Source: Sandaracinus amylolyticus
GTDB taxonomy: Bacteria; Myxococcota_A; Polyangia; Polyangiales; Sandaracinaceae
Assembly (NCBI RefSeq): GCF_000737325.1
Contig: NZ_CP011125.1
Coordinates: forward strand, 7,130,001 to 7,194,000
DNA: 64,000 nt
Reading direction: 5' to 3'
The stretch's first letter is position 1; every line of letters starts with the position of its first letter. A program made the translations under genes and the position numbers. Positions 35,088-43,067 of the stretch are shown piece after piece. The notes under the pieces were generated by a model that did no database searches, was not told the origin of the DNA, and saw only the letters and a program-made list of their open reading frames with translations.

Positions 35088-35159
35088 CCTCTGGGGCTGG
35101 GCTCGAACCAGCGACGACTCGGGTCAGAGCCGAGCGTTCCACCGCTGAACTACCCAGAG
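35088..35159 (-). tRNA. tRNA-Gln (anticodon CTG)
   Basis: On the minus strand: acceptor CTCTGGG pairs fully with CCCAGAG, D-stem GTTC/GAAC, anticodon stem CTCGG/CCGAG with loop CTCTGAC giving anticodon CTG, T-arm GCTGG-TTCGAGC-CCAGC, discriminator G73. CCA is not encoded (GCT follows), unlike its neighbour, so a CCA-adding enzyme is needed. The first base pair is C1-G72 rather than the U1-A72 common in tRNA-Gln. Confidence 0.95.
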
Positions 35160-35221
35160 GATGTGGAGGCGATCGCGAGCGCGATCGCCCGGCGAAGACC
35201 GCCCAGGAACAGGTTCGTGGT

Positions 35222-35257
35222 GCTCCGCGATCGTCACGTTCGTCACGATCGCGGAGC
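35222..35257. promoter_or_regulatory. 13-bp perfect inverted repeat
   Basis: GCTCCGCGATCGT (35222-35234) and its exact complement (35245-35257) flank a 10-nt loop. It lies in the 126-bp gap between the end of the 35286-36638 gene and the tRNA-Gln 5' end. It could stop transcription from the former or bind a regulator of the tRNA promoter. No T-run is present on either strand. A shorter dyad with two GCGATCGC octamers lies at 35169-35188. Confidence 0.5.
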
Positions 35258-35285
35258 CCACGGTGTCGGTCTGCCGGAGCTTCGC

Positions 35286-36638
35286 TCAGGCGCCGAGCGG
35301 GCGAAGACGCTCGACCTGGCCGCTGAACCAACCCGCGCGTCGCAGCATCCGCGCGAGCGCCGGATGACCGACGCTCACGCCGTGCACGAGCTCGGGCGTG
35401 GGCCGGAACGGCACCGGCTCACCCTTCGGGCGGGGCGCGATCCAACCCTTCGCGGTCGGATCGACACCCACCGCGCGACACGTCTCCTCGACGTGGGCGC
35501 GCGTGCACCACGCCTCGCCGCGCAGGACCTCCCACGGCGGCGGGAGCGCGCTCCACACCGCCGTGTCGGGCTCGAGCGCGCCGCCGCTCGCGCGGTGCCA
35601 GTGCGCGACGTCGGCCGCCATGAGACGAAGGACCTTCCCGATGCACATCGCGTCGAGCACGTCCTCCATCCCGAGCACGTGCAGCAGCGCGATCCATCCG
35701 TCGCGCGCCTTGTTCCAGGCGCCCGCGAGCTGGTTCCACGTCGAGCTGTCGTCGCCGCGCTTCACGATCATCGTGTCGCGGCGGAAGCGGGACTTCTCCC
35801 ACGTCACGCGCAGCAGCTCGGCGGTCTCGTCGAGCACGCCGTGCCACGTCGCGAGCAGCGCGAGCTTGTCCTCGTCGTGCACGCGGGCGAGCACCTCCGG
35901 GCGCGGCAGCACGTGCGCGATCACGAGCCAGTCGGTGTCCGGATCGCGCTCGCAGCGCGCGATCAGCATCGCGCTGATGTCGTCGAACGCGCGCTGCTGC
36001 GGGCCGTTGGTGAACTCGCTGCGCAGCGATGCGCGCGACGCGTAGTACGCGACGAAGCACGCCGTGCTCGCGTTCGCGAGGAAGCGATCGCGCGGGACGC
36101 GCGAGGCCAGCGACGACTTGCCGATCATCGTGAGCTCGACCTGGCGTCGCACGCGCACGAGGCTCGCGAGCCGCTCCTCCAGGCGGCGCAGCAGCCGGAA
36201 CTTCCGGTTGTACTTGCGCCGCGAGAGGTCGAGGCCCTCGGCCTTGCGGCCGCGGCGATCGAGGCGGTCGCGCTTCCAGTCGATCTCGCCGAAGGACGCG
36301 CGGATCTCGGGCGCGACGTGGCGGAGGAAGGCCTCGACCTTCACGGGATCACCGCACTCGTCGCGGGTGATCGCGAACGACGAGGCGCTCGCGAAGAGCT
36401 GCTTGGCGCGATCGACCTTCGCGGTGATCGCATCGGCGCGCCGGAAGTCGGCGAGCATGGAGCTGAAGCCCCACGCGTTGCGGCGCAGCGAGCCGCGCGC
36501 GGCAGTCTCGAGCGCGACGCGCTCGCGCGCGTTCAGGCGACCATCGAGCTGCTCGAGGATCAGCTCGGCGACGTCCTCGGGGCGTGGGCGCCGCGAGAGG
36601 CCGTCGTACAAGCGGGCGAGGATGTCCGTGGAGCGCAT
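35286..36638 (-). CDS. 450-residue protein of unknown family, sigma-54-linked
   Basis: 450 residues, start ATG 36638 with GGAGG upstream. No signal peptide or membrane helix. Largely alpha-helical and rich in Arg and Trp. Segments worth noting: DILARLYDGLSRRPRPEDVAEL, a basic stretch KYNRKFRLLRRLEERL, STWNQLAGAWNKARDGW, and WHRASGGALEPDTAVWSALPPPWEVL. The basic helical middle could bind nucleic acid, but I see no known motif. A sigma-54 promoter match (36676-36690) sits 26 nt upstream and a large palindrome (36741-36782) about 100 bp upstream. Function unknown. Confidence 0.75.
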   Translation of the reverse strand: MRSTDILARLYDGLSRRPRPEDVAELILEQLDGRLNARERVALETAARGSLRRNAWGFSSMLADFRRADAITAKVDRAKQLFASASSFAITRDECGDPVKVEAFLRHVAPEIRASFGEIDWKRDRLDRRGRKAEGLDLSRRKYNRKFRLLRRLEERLASLVRVRRQVELTMIGKSSLASRVPRDRFLANASTACFVAYYASRASLRSEFTNGPQQRAFDDISAMLIARCERDPDTDWLVIAHVLPRPEVLARVHDEDKLALLATWHGVLDETAELLRVTWEKSRFRRDTMIVKRGDDSSTWNQLAGAWNKARDGWIALLHVLGMEDVLDAMCIGKVLRLMAADVAHWHRASGGALEPDTAVWSALPPPWEVLRGEAWCTRAHVEETCRAVGVDPTAKGWIAPRPKGEPVPFRPTPELVHGVSVGHPALARMLRRAGWFSGQVERLRPLGA

Positions 36639-36675
36639 GGTCGTTCGCCTCCGTCGAGGTGGCGCGGCGACCTGA

Positions 36676-36690
36676 GCAGCAGGCGTGCCA
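36676..36690 (-). promoter_or_regulatory. sigma-54-type promoter (-24/-12)
   Basis: Minus strand: TGGCACGCCTGCTGCT (36690 downwards). GG at 36689-36688 and GC at 36677-36676 have the correct 10-nt separation; one base of the -12 TTGCW differs. Predicted start near 36664, giving a 26-nt leader that contains the GGAGG of the 35286-36638 gene. Confidence 0.65.
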
Positions 36691-36740
36691 CGAGACGGAA
36701 GGCGAGCTCCGCGCGGTTTTGACGCGAATTCCGCGGCTCT

Positions 36741-36782
36741 CGTTTATCCATGCGGCGAACCGACGCGCCGTACGGATAAACG
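36741..36782. promoter_or_regulatory. 17-bp-arm palindrome, possible enhancer site or 3' hairpin
   Basis: Arms 36741-36757 and 36766-36782 pair at 15 of 17 positions plus one G-T, with an 8-nt centre; the outer nine bases (CGTTTATCC / GGATAAACG) are perfect. It begins 2 nt after the xth stop, so it may be the xth 3' hairpin. It is also centred about 98 bp upstream of the predicted sigma-54 start, the usual place for an activator site. Confidence 0.55.
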
Positions 36783-36784
36783 TC

Positions 36785-37570
36785 TCAGCCGATCACGGAG
36801 TCGTCGAGGTCGACGCTGATCGGGCAGTGATCGCTGCCTGGCACCTGCGCATGAATCGCGGCGTCGCGCAGGTAGGGCAGCGCGCCCGGGGACGCGAGCA
36901 CGAGGTCGATGCGCCATCCGATGTTGCGCTCGCGCACGCCGAAGCGCTGGCTCCACCACGTGTAGTGGCCAGGGCCCTTCTCGAACTCGCGGAACGTGTC
37001 GACCCACCCGGTCTCGAGCCAGCGCACGAGCTCGCGACGCTCCTCGGGGAGGAAGCCGCTCGTCTTCTGGTTGTCCTTGGGGCGCGCGAGGTCGATCTCG
37101 TGAGGCGCGGTGTTGAAGTCGCCCATGACGAGGATCGGCAGCCCGTCCTGCTTGTACGGCTCGAGCAGCTTGTGGAGGCGGCGGTAGAAGCGGAGCTTGA
37201 ACGGCACGCGCGAGTTGTCGCGCTCCTGCCCGCTGCCATTGGGGAAGTAGACGTTCGCGATGCGCAGGCGCCCGACGCGCGCGAGCTGGAGGCGCCCCTC
37301 CACGTCGAACGTCTTCACGCCGAGCGAGCTCTCGACTCCGTCGATCGCGAGCTTCGAGAGCAGACCGACGCCGCTGTAGCCCGCACGCTCGGCGCACACG
37401 AAGTGCGCGTGCCAGCCCGGCAGCTCACGGATGGGCCCGGGGACCTGATCGGGACGACACCGCGTCTCTTGGAGCCCGACCACGTCGGAGCCCGAGGTGG
37501 CGAGCCAGTCCGAGAAGCCCTTGCCTGCGATCGAGCGCAGGCCGTTCACGTTCCACGACGAGACGCGCAT
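36785..37570 (-). CDS. xth: exodeoxyribonuclease III
   Basis: 261 residues, normal for XthA. Signatures: MRVSSWNVNGLRS at the N-terminus, GLQETRCRPDQVP (metal Glu), FVCAERAGYSGVGLLSK, VMGDFNTAPHEIDL (catalytic Asp/Asn), and GSDHCPISVDL at the C-terminus with the catalytic His. It cleaves AP sites and removes 3' blocks in base-excision repair. Transcribed alone. Its 3' end abuts the large palindrome shared with the next promoter region. Confidence 0.96.
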   Translation of the reverse strand: MRVSSWNVNGLRSIAGKGFSDWLATSGSDVVGLQETRCRPDQVPGPIRELPGWHAHFVCAERAGYSGVGLLSKLAIDGVESSLGVKTFDVEGRLQLARVGRLRIANVYFPNGSGQERDNSRVPFKLRFYRRLHKLLEPYKQDGLPILVMGDFNTAPHEIDLARPKDNQKTSGFLPEERRELVRWLETGWVDTFREFEKGPGHYTWWSQRFGVRERNIGWRIDLVLASPGALPYLRDAAIHAQVPGSDHCPISVDLDDSVIG

Positions 37571-37613
37571 TCGAGAGGGCGCGTGATCTAACGTCGATCA
37601 CGCGCCCCGTCGA

Positions 37614-38867
37614 TCACTCGAGCGCGCCGCCCTGGATCCAGCGCGCGATGAGCGAGATCTGCGCCTCGTCGAGCGGCGCGACCATACCGCGCGGCATGCG
37701 GCTGCCGCAGAGGTCGACGTTCGCGACCTTGCGCCAGAGCAGGCTGCGCGCCGAGTCGCCCGGCACGACCAGCGTGTTCACGCCGGCACCGCACCCCGCG
37801 GTCACGCCGACCATCGTCGTGTACGCGAGCGCCTGCGTCGAGAGATCGAGCCGTCCGCTGCGCGGCGTGTTCGTGATGTGGCAGGGCCCGCAGCGCGTGG
37901 CGATCACGGTCGTGTAGACCTCGGTGAACGTCGGCGCGGTCGCGCAGCCCGCGGTCGTGTCGCAGTACGAGCCGGTGCCGCACGTCGTGTGCTGCTGCTG
38001 GTGCACGCAGCCCTCGAGCTGATCGCAGCGGTCCGCAGTGCACGCGACGCCGTCGTCGCAGCGGTCGTCGTGCGTCTGGTAGACGCAGCCGAGCCCGAGG
38101 TCGCAGCGCTCGCTCGTGCACTCGACGCCGTCGTCGCACGCGGCGTCGCTCAGCTCGACGACGCAGCGGCCTTCGACGCAGCGATCGATCGTGCAGGTGT
38201 ACGAGTCGGTCTCGGGGCAGGGCATCGCGTCGTTGCACTGCTCGACGAACGCATCGACCATCGGCGCGTCGGGCATCGGCGCATCGGACGGCATGCGCGC
38301 ATCGACGGGCGCATCGCGCGGAACGTGCGCATCGATCGGCACCTGCGCGTCGGGGCGCACGCCCGCGTCCATGCCTCCGCCGTCGAGCGCGAGCGACGCA
38401 TCGGGGGCAGGAGGCGGCTCGCCGCTCCAGTCGACGAGCTCGGAGGCCTCGATCGCGACGGGCCGGCAGCCGTGGTCTCCGCAGGTGCGATCGGCGCCGC
38501 AGAGCTGCCCGATGCAGTCCTCCCAGAGGTCCATGCGCAGCGCGACGGTGCGACCGCGCACGAAGCTGACGCGCGCGGTGCGGCGCAGGATCTCGACCTC
38601 GTCGCGCTCACCGACGACGACGACCTCGAGCGTGCCCGAGCCCTGGCGCGACACGAGCCCGAGCGTGACCGGTCGCTCCGCGCCCCCGCCGAGATCGGCG
38701 AGCGCTTCCTGCGAGACGCCTTGTGGATCGCTCGCGGTGATCCGGATCGCGTCGATCCCTTCGGGCACGTCGAGATCGGTGTCGGTGACCACGACGATCT
38801 CGGTCAGGGGATCGGCCTCGCACGCGGCGATGGACAGGAACAGGAACGGAAGGAGCGAGCGTCTCAC
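37614..38867 (-). CDS. Cys-rich cytochrome-like lipoprotein
   Basis: 417 residues from the GTG at 38867, which overlaps the stop of the TPR gene (GTGA). Lipoprotein signal RRSLLPFLFLSIAAC. Residues about 25-150 form a beta-rich domain. An Asp/Ala/Pro-rich tether (about 170-210) follows, then three Cys-rich repeats (CIDRCVEGRC-type: TCTIDRCVEGRCVV, CDDGVECTSERCDLGLGC, CDDGVACTADRCDQLEGC). The C-terminus has a heme motif CGPCH with a late Met in RMPRGMVAPLDEAQ and the helix LIARWIQGGALE. It would sit on the cell surface as a one-heme electron carrier. Third in a kinase/TPR operon. Confidence 0.8.
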   Translation of the reverse strand: MRRSLLPFLFLSIAACEADPLTEIVVVTDTDLDVPEGIDAIRITASDPQGVSQEALADLGGGAERPVTLGLVSRQGSGTLEVVVVGERDEVEILRRTARVSFVRGRTVALRMDLWEDCIGQLCGADRTCGDHGCRPVAIEASELVDWSGEPPPAPDASLALDGGGMDAGVRPDAQVPIDAHVPRDAPVDARMPSDAPMPDAPMVDAFVEQCNDAMPCPETDSYTCTIDRCVEGRCVVELSDAACDDGVECTSERCDLGLGCVYQTHDDRCDDGVACTADRCDQLEGCVHQQQHTTCGTGSYCDTTAGCATAPTFTEVYTTVIATRCGPCHITNTPRSGRLDLSTQALAYTTMVGVTAGCGAGVNTLVVPGDSARSLLWRKVANVDLCGSRMPRGMVAPLDEAQISLIARWIQGGALE

Positions 38868-39697
38868 CACGTGAGCACCCCCGGCATCGTGTTGCCCATC
38901 ACGGGCTCGGGCGTCTGCGGCGACGTGAGCACGATCGCGGTCGCGGTGACCGCGCCCGCGACGACGAGACCGCCGACCACCGCGAGCGTGATCACGAGCG
39001 CGTCGTCGCCGCCGCCACCACCCTCGTCGCGGTCCACGGGATCGCGCTCGGCGGTCTCGAGCGCGGCGTCGGGCGCGCGGTCGCTCGAGGACGCGCGCGC
39101 CGGCGCGACGGTGAGCGCCTCGCGTGGCACCACGCGCGCCGGGATCGTCAGCGCGAGCTCGCGGCGCTCGGCGTCGCCGATCTCGATGCGCTCGCGCGCG
39201 ACGTCGGCGCCGTCGCGCGTGGCGCGGATCTCGTGCGCGCCGGGATCGATCGGCACCGGCACGCCGACCATCGCCTCGGGGAGCTCGCGCTCTCCGATGT
39301 GCACGCGAACGCCGCTCGGATCGCCGTCGAGGCGCACCGTGAGGCGCCCGACGCGGGGCGCGATCTGATCGCGCTGGCGCTCCGCGGACGCGCGCAGCTG
39401 CGGCGGGATCGTCGGGTCGCGAAGCACGCGCTCGAGGAGCTCGGCCGCCTCGACGAGCTGGCCTTCGTGCGCGAGCGCGGCGGCGAGGTTGTAGGCGATC
39501 GGCGCGGCGGGACGGAGCGCCTGCGCGCGCCGGAACCGATCGATCGCCGCGGTGTAGTCGCCGCGCCGCGCGAGGCCGACGCCTTCCTGGAAGAGCGCGC
39601 GCGCCGCAGCGCCGCGCGCAGGATCGGGATCCTGCGCGTGCGCCGAGGGCGCGAGGAGGAGCGTGGCGAGGAGTGCGAGGGTGGCGATGATCCGCAT
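38864..39697 (-). CDS. secreted TPR protein with PEGA-like domain and C-terminal TM
   Basis: 277 residues. Signal peptide ending LLAPSAHAQD. TPR region at about 25-110 (ARALFQEGVGLARRGDYTAAIDRFRRA, IAYNLAAALAHEGQLVEAAEL). A PEGA-like strand segment at about 115-185 (RLTVRLDGDPSGVRVHIGERELP, PGAHEIRATRDGADVA). After a charged linker, one membrane helix at about 237-260 (ALVITLAVVGGLVVAGAVTATAIVL). The start ATG overlaps the kinase stop (TGATG) and its stop overlaps the next GTG, so all three are translationally coupled. A common partner of myxobacterial kinases. Confidence 0.85.
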   Translation of the reverse strand: MRIIATLALLATLLLAPSAHAQDPDPARGAAARALFQEGVGLARRGDYTAAIDRFRRAQALRPAAPIAYNLAAALAHEGQLVEAAELLERVLRDPTIPPQLRASAERQRDQIAPRVGRLTVRLDGDPSGVRVHIGERELPEAMVGVPVPIDPGAHEIRATRDGADVARERIEIGDAERRELALTIPARVVPREALTVAPARASSSDRAPDAALETAERDPVDRDEGGGGGDDALVITLAVVGGLVVAGAVTATAIVLTSPQTPEPVMGNTMPGVLTW

Positions 39698-41277
39698 CAG
39701 AACCCCGGGTCGTCGAAGAACTCGCTCGACGCTTCGCTGCTGGCCTCGGCGCGCGGCGCGCGCGCGGCGGGACGCGCGGGGAACGAGCGCGCAGGACGCG
39801 CACGCGCGGGAGCCGGCGCTGCGGCGACGGGCTCGGGGGTCGCGGCGACGGGCTCGGCCGCAGGCGGCGTCTCGGGGATCGCGACCGGCGCGGGCGCCGT
39901 CGTGGCGGGCGGAGGCGCGGCGACGATCGGCGCGATGACGGGCGCAGGTGCGGTCGCGGCGGGCGCGCTCGCGCCGCGCGTCATCGCGAACATCGCGAGC
40001 GCACCGAGGAGGAGCGCGATCACGCCGGTCGCCGCGAGCGCGAGCGGACGCGCGCTCGATGGCGGCGGCGCTGCCGGCAGCTCGGGCGCGGTCGGCGTCG
40101 GCGGCGGCAGCAGCGGCATCGGCGGCGGGAGCTGCAGCGCGATCAGCTCCTGCTCGGGCGAGATGATCCACGCGACGACGTCGCGCGTCGTCTCGAGCTT
40201 CGGCGCGCGCCCGAAGTCGTCGCCGAGCAAGCGCGCGACGACCTCGGCGATCTTCGCCGACGTGACCGCGGTGCGTGTCTCGGCGAGCGTGCGCTCGAGG
40301 TCCTCCTGCATCGCGGCGGCGGTGCGATAGCGATCGCTCACGTCGCGCGCGAGCGCGCGCGTCAGCACGCGCTGGAGCGCCGGGGGGATCGTCGTCGGCC
40401 AGGGCGGCAGCGGCTCGCTCGTGATCGCGCGCATCGCGTCGAGGCTCTGCGCGCGCGCGAAGAGGCGCTGTCCCGTGAGCAGCTCGTGGAGGACGATGCC
40501 GAGCGAGAACACGTCGGAGCGCGCGTCGAACGACTGCCCGAGGCACTGCTCCGGCGAGAGATAGCCGGCCTTGCCGCGGATCGTGATGTGGCTGCTCTCG
40601 GCGATCTCGGTCGCGCGCTCCTTCGACGTCGACGCGACGCCGAAGTCGAGCAGCTTCACGGTGCCGTCGTACGCGACCATCACGTTGTGCGGCGAGACGT
40701 CCTGGTGGACGATCCCGAGCGCGCGTCCTTTGTCGTCGCGCGCGACGTGCGCCGAGTGGAGCGCCTCGGCGACGAGCGAGACGATCTTCACCGCGATCGG
40801 CGCCGGCATCGGCTTGCCCGCGCGGCGCGCGCGCGCGCTCAGGTCGCGCAGCGTGACGCCTTCGACGAGCTCCATCGCGAGGAACGGGTGCCCGCTCTCC
40901 ATGCCGAACCGGTACGTGTGGCAGACGTTCGGATGACGGAGACCGAGCGCGACCTTGCCTTCGCGCATGAACATCTCCTCGAAGTCGCGGTCGGCCGCGA
41001 GCTGCGGTCGGATGACCTTCAGCGCGATCTGTCGGACGCTGCCGGCCTGACCGTGCTCGCGCGCGAGGAACACCTCGGCCATGCCGCCGACGGCGATGCG
41101 TCCGAGGATCTCGTAGCCCGCGAAGCGGCGGAGGACCGGGAGCTCCGCGGCGATCTCCGCCGTGCTCCGCGGGACGTCGAATTCGACGTCGAGGATGGGC
41201 TCGCGGAGGCGTGGGCCCGATGCATCGTGCTCGCGCTCTTGGTCGCCGTTCGCAACGGCTGATGCGGGGCGGGACAT
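39697..41277 (-). CDS. membrane Ser/Thr kinase-like protein with HQD loop
   Basis: 526 residues. Kinase domain about 53-320: Gly loop IAVGGMAEVF (61-70), Lys87 (IALKVI), HQDVSPHNVM (191-200) in place of HRD, DFG (211-213), GYLSPEQ with SPE in place of APE. The catalytic Asp193 is kept, so activity is possible; the missing Arg removes the usual activation-loop control. One membrane helix near 420-440 and a Pro/Ala-rich outer tail of about 85 residues ending EFFDDPGF. First of three coupled genes. TACTTT lies 9 nt before the ATG with no Shine-Dalgarno. Confidence 0.9.
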   Translation of the reverse strand: MSRPASAVANGDQEREHDASGPRLREPILDVEFDVPRSTAEIAAELPVLRRFAGYEILGRIAVGGMAEVFLAREHGQAGSVRQIALKVIRPQLAADRDFEEMFMREGKVALGLRHPNVCHTYRFGMESGHPFLAMELVEGVTLRDLSARARRAGKPMPAPIAVKIVSLVAEALHSAHVARDDKGRALGIVHQDVSPHNVMVAYDGTVKLLDFGVASTSKERATEIAESSHITIRGKAGYLSPEQCLGQSFDARSDVFSLGIVLHELLTGQRLFARAQSLDAMRAITSEPLPPWPTTIPPALQRVLTRALARDVSDRYRTAAAMQEDLERTLAETRTAVTSAKIAEVVARLLGDDFGRAPKLETTRDVVAWIISPEQELIALQLPPPMPLLPPPTPTAPELPAAPPPSSARPLALAATGVIALLLGALAMFAMTRGASAPAATAPAPVIAPIVAAPPPATTAPAPVAIPETPPAAEPVAATPEPVAAAPAPARARPARSFPARPAARAPRAEASSEASSEFFDDPGF

Positions 41278-41429
41278 CGTGGAGTCAAAGTACTCGCGCT
41301 CCCGCGAGGCGTCCGTCGGGACGGATCCCGACACGGCGATCGGTCGAGCGATCTCGCGTCGATCCGCGTGCTCCTGCGGGCGCTTCGCTGGACGTCGGAC
41401 CACGTCGCGCGGCACGCTCCGCGCGCACG

Positions 41430-42920
41430 ATGTACCTGCGGCTCGATCGACTCTCCGACGCAGTGCGGAGCCGGCGCACGCGCTCGCTGATCCTGCTCGC
41501 CGCGTCGATCCCGCTCTGGCTCTTCGGGCTCGCGTCCTTCGGGATGATCGCGATGTGGGCCGTCGAGCCGACGCCGACGCCCGACTGGGGCGCCGCGAGC
41601 TTCTGCGCGACGTTCGGCGGCGCGATCCCGTGCCTCGGCGCGATCGCGCTGCTCTTCGCGCGGCATCGCTACGATCGAGGCACGCGCGCGCTGCAGGCGC
41701 TCTTCACCGAGGCGGGCTCCGACGGTCGTGTGGATCGCGCGGCGCTCGAGGCGCGCGGCTGGACGCGCGAGCGCGCGGACGCGGTGCTGCTCGACGCGCT
41801 CGCGCACGGGCTCTTGCGCGAGACCGCGAGCGCGACGCCGCAGCCGATCGGCGCGCAGGCGCTCGCGCCGGTCGCGGGACCGCCGCCGTTCGCGTGGCCG
41901 CAGCCACCGCCGTCTCCGTCACCGGTGCCCGCGAGCTCGCCGCCGTACGTCTCACCGGTCGCGCCGGGTGCGGTGATGTCTCCTCCGCCCGCGCCGTCGC
42001 CGCTGTACGAGCTCGCAGATCCCGTCGCGATGACGCGTGACGCGCGAGCGCGCGCGGCGACCGCATCGCCTGCGTCGAGCGCGCTCACGGGACGCGTGCT
42101 GAAGAGCACGTACCTCGTCGAAGAGCCGCTCGGACGAGGCGGCATGGGCGCGGTGTTCGCCGCGCGCCATCTGCGCACGGGCCGTCGCTACGCGGTGAAG
42201 ACGTTGCTGTCGACCGAGCGCTTCTCGCGCGAGGCGATCCTGCGTTTCGAGCGCGAGGCGCGCGCGGCGAGCGCGATCGGGCACAGCGGGATCGTCGGCG
42301 TGCACGACTTCGATCGCACCGACGACGGGATGCACTACCTCGTGATGGATCTGCTGAGCGGCGAGACTCTCGAGACGCGCCTCGGTCGCAGCGGGCGCCT
42401 CGCGTGGAGCGACGCGCGCCGCGTCGCGATCGAGCTCGGTGATGCGCTCGCAGCCGCGCATCGCGCGGGGATCCTCCATCGCGACCTGAAGCCCGCCAAC
42501 GTGTTCCTCGCGCACGTCGCGGGGCTCGGCGAGCGCGCGGTGCTCGTCGACTTCGGGCTCGCGAAGCCGATGGAGGAGAGCGCGGCGCAGCGCGTGACGA
42601 GCACCGGCGCGGTGGTCGGCACCGCGCTCTACATGTCGCCGGAGCAGGCGCGTGGCGCGCCGCTCGACGCGCGCAGCGACGTGTACGGTCTCGCCGCGGT
42701 GATCTACGAGATGGTCACCGGGGTGCCGCCGTTCCTCGGCCCGAACGCGCTCGCGGTGATGACGATGGTGATGGCCGAGCAGCCGGTGCCGCCGAGCATG
42801 CTCGCGCGCGGGCTCCCCGCAGCGGTCGATCACGCGCTGCTGCGCGCGCTCGCGAAGCACCCCGACCAGCGCCCGAGCGACGTCGCCTCGCTCGTCTCGA
42901 TGCTCGCCGCGATCGCGTAG
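41430..42920 (+). CDS. membrane-anchored Ser/Thr protein kinase
   Basis: 496 residues. Two membrane helices at about 20-47 (LILLAASIPLWLFGLASFGMIAMW) and 54-72, then a small helical domain (about 85-135) and a Pro-rich linker. The kinase domain follows (about 225-496): LGRGGMGAVFAARH, YAVKTLL (catalytic Lys), HRDLKPANVF, VDFGLAK, ALYMSPEQARG. All catalytic motifs are standard. The kinase is C-terminal to the membrane segment, the reverse of the common PknB layout. It is divergent from the HQD kinase and 147 bp ahead of the PQQ-VIT-VWA gene, so may be functionally linked to it. Confidence 0.92.
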   Translation: MYLRLDRLSDAVRSRRTRSLILLAASIPLWLFGLASFGMIAMWAVEPTPTPDWGAASFCATFGGAIPCLGAIALLFARHRYDRGTRALQALFTEAGSDGRVDRAALEARGWTRERADAVLLDALAHGLLRETASATPQPIGAQALAPVAGPPPFAWPQPPPSPSPVPASSPPYVSPVAPGAVMSPPPAPSPLYELADPVAMTRDARARAATASPASSALTGRVLKSTYLVEEPLGRGGMGAVFAARHLRTGRRYAVKTLLSTERFSREAILRFEREARAASAIGHSGIVGVHDFDRTDDGMHYLVMDLLSGETLETRLGRSGRLAWSDARRVAIELGDALAAAHRAGILHRDLKPANVFLAHVAGLGERAVLVDFGLAKPMEESAAQRVTSTGAVVGTALYMSPEQARGAPLDARSDVYGLAAVIYEMVTGVPPFLGPNALAVMTMVMAEQPVPPSMLARGLPAAVDHALLRALAKHPDQRPSDVASLVSMLAAIA

Positions 42921-43005
42921 ACGTGTCCGGCGGGCCGCACGGCGCGTGTCCGCGCCGACGCGCGGCAGCGCGAGCTTGCCGCGTGATCGCTCGGATCTAC
43001 GCGCG

Positions 43006-43020
43006 TGGCACGTGCGCTGC
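43006..43020 (+). promoter_or_regulatory. sigma-54-type promoter (-24/-12)
   Basis: TGGCACGTGCGCTGC with T next: GG at 43007-43008 and GC at 43019-43020 in correct register, one mismatch in the -12 box. Predicted start near 43032, 36 nt before the ATG, with GGGGAGGA in between. Two copies of CGTGTCCG (42922, 42945), 23 bp apart, lie about 85-110 bp upstream of the start and could be activator sites. Confidence 0.65.
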
Positions 43021-43067
43021 TGTCCGCCCGACGAGCGCGCACCTCGGCGTGCGCCGGGGAGGACACG

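Noticed and set aside
35169-35188. GCGATCGC pair as a distinct repeat family
   Set aside because: GCGATCGC and CGATCG are common throughout this GC-rich sequence, so two copies are not informative.
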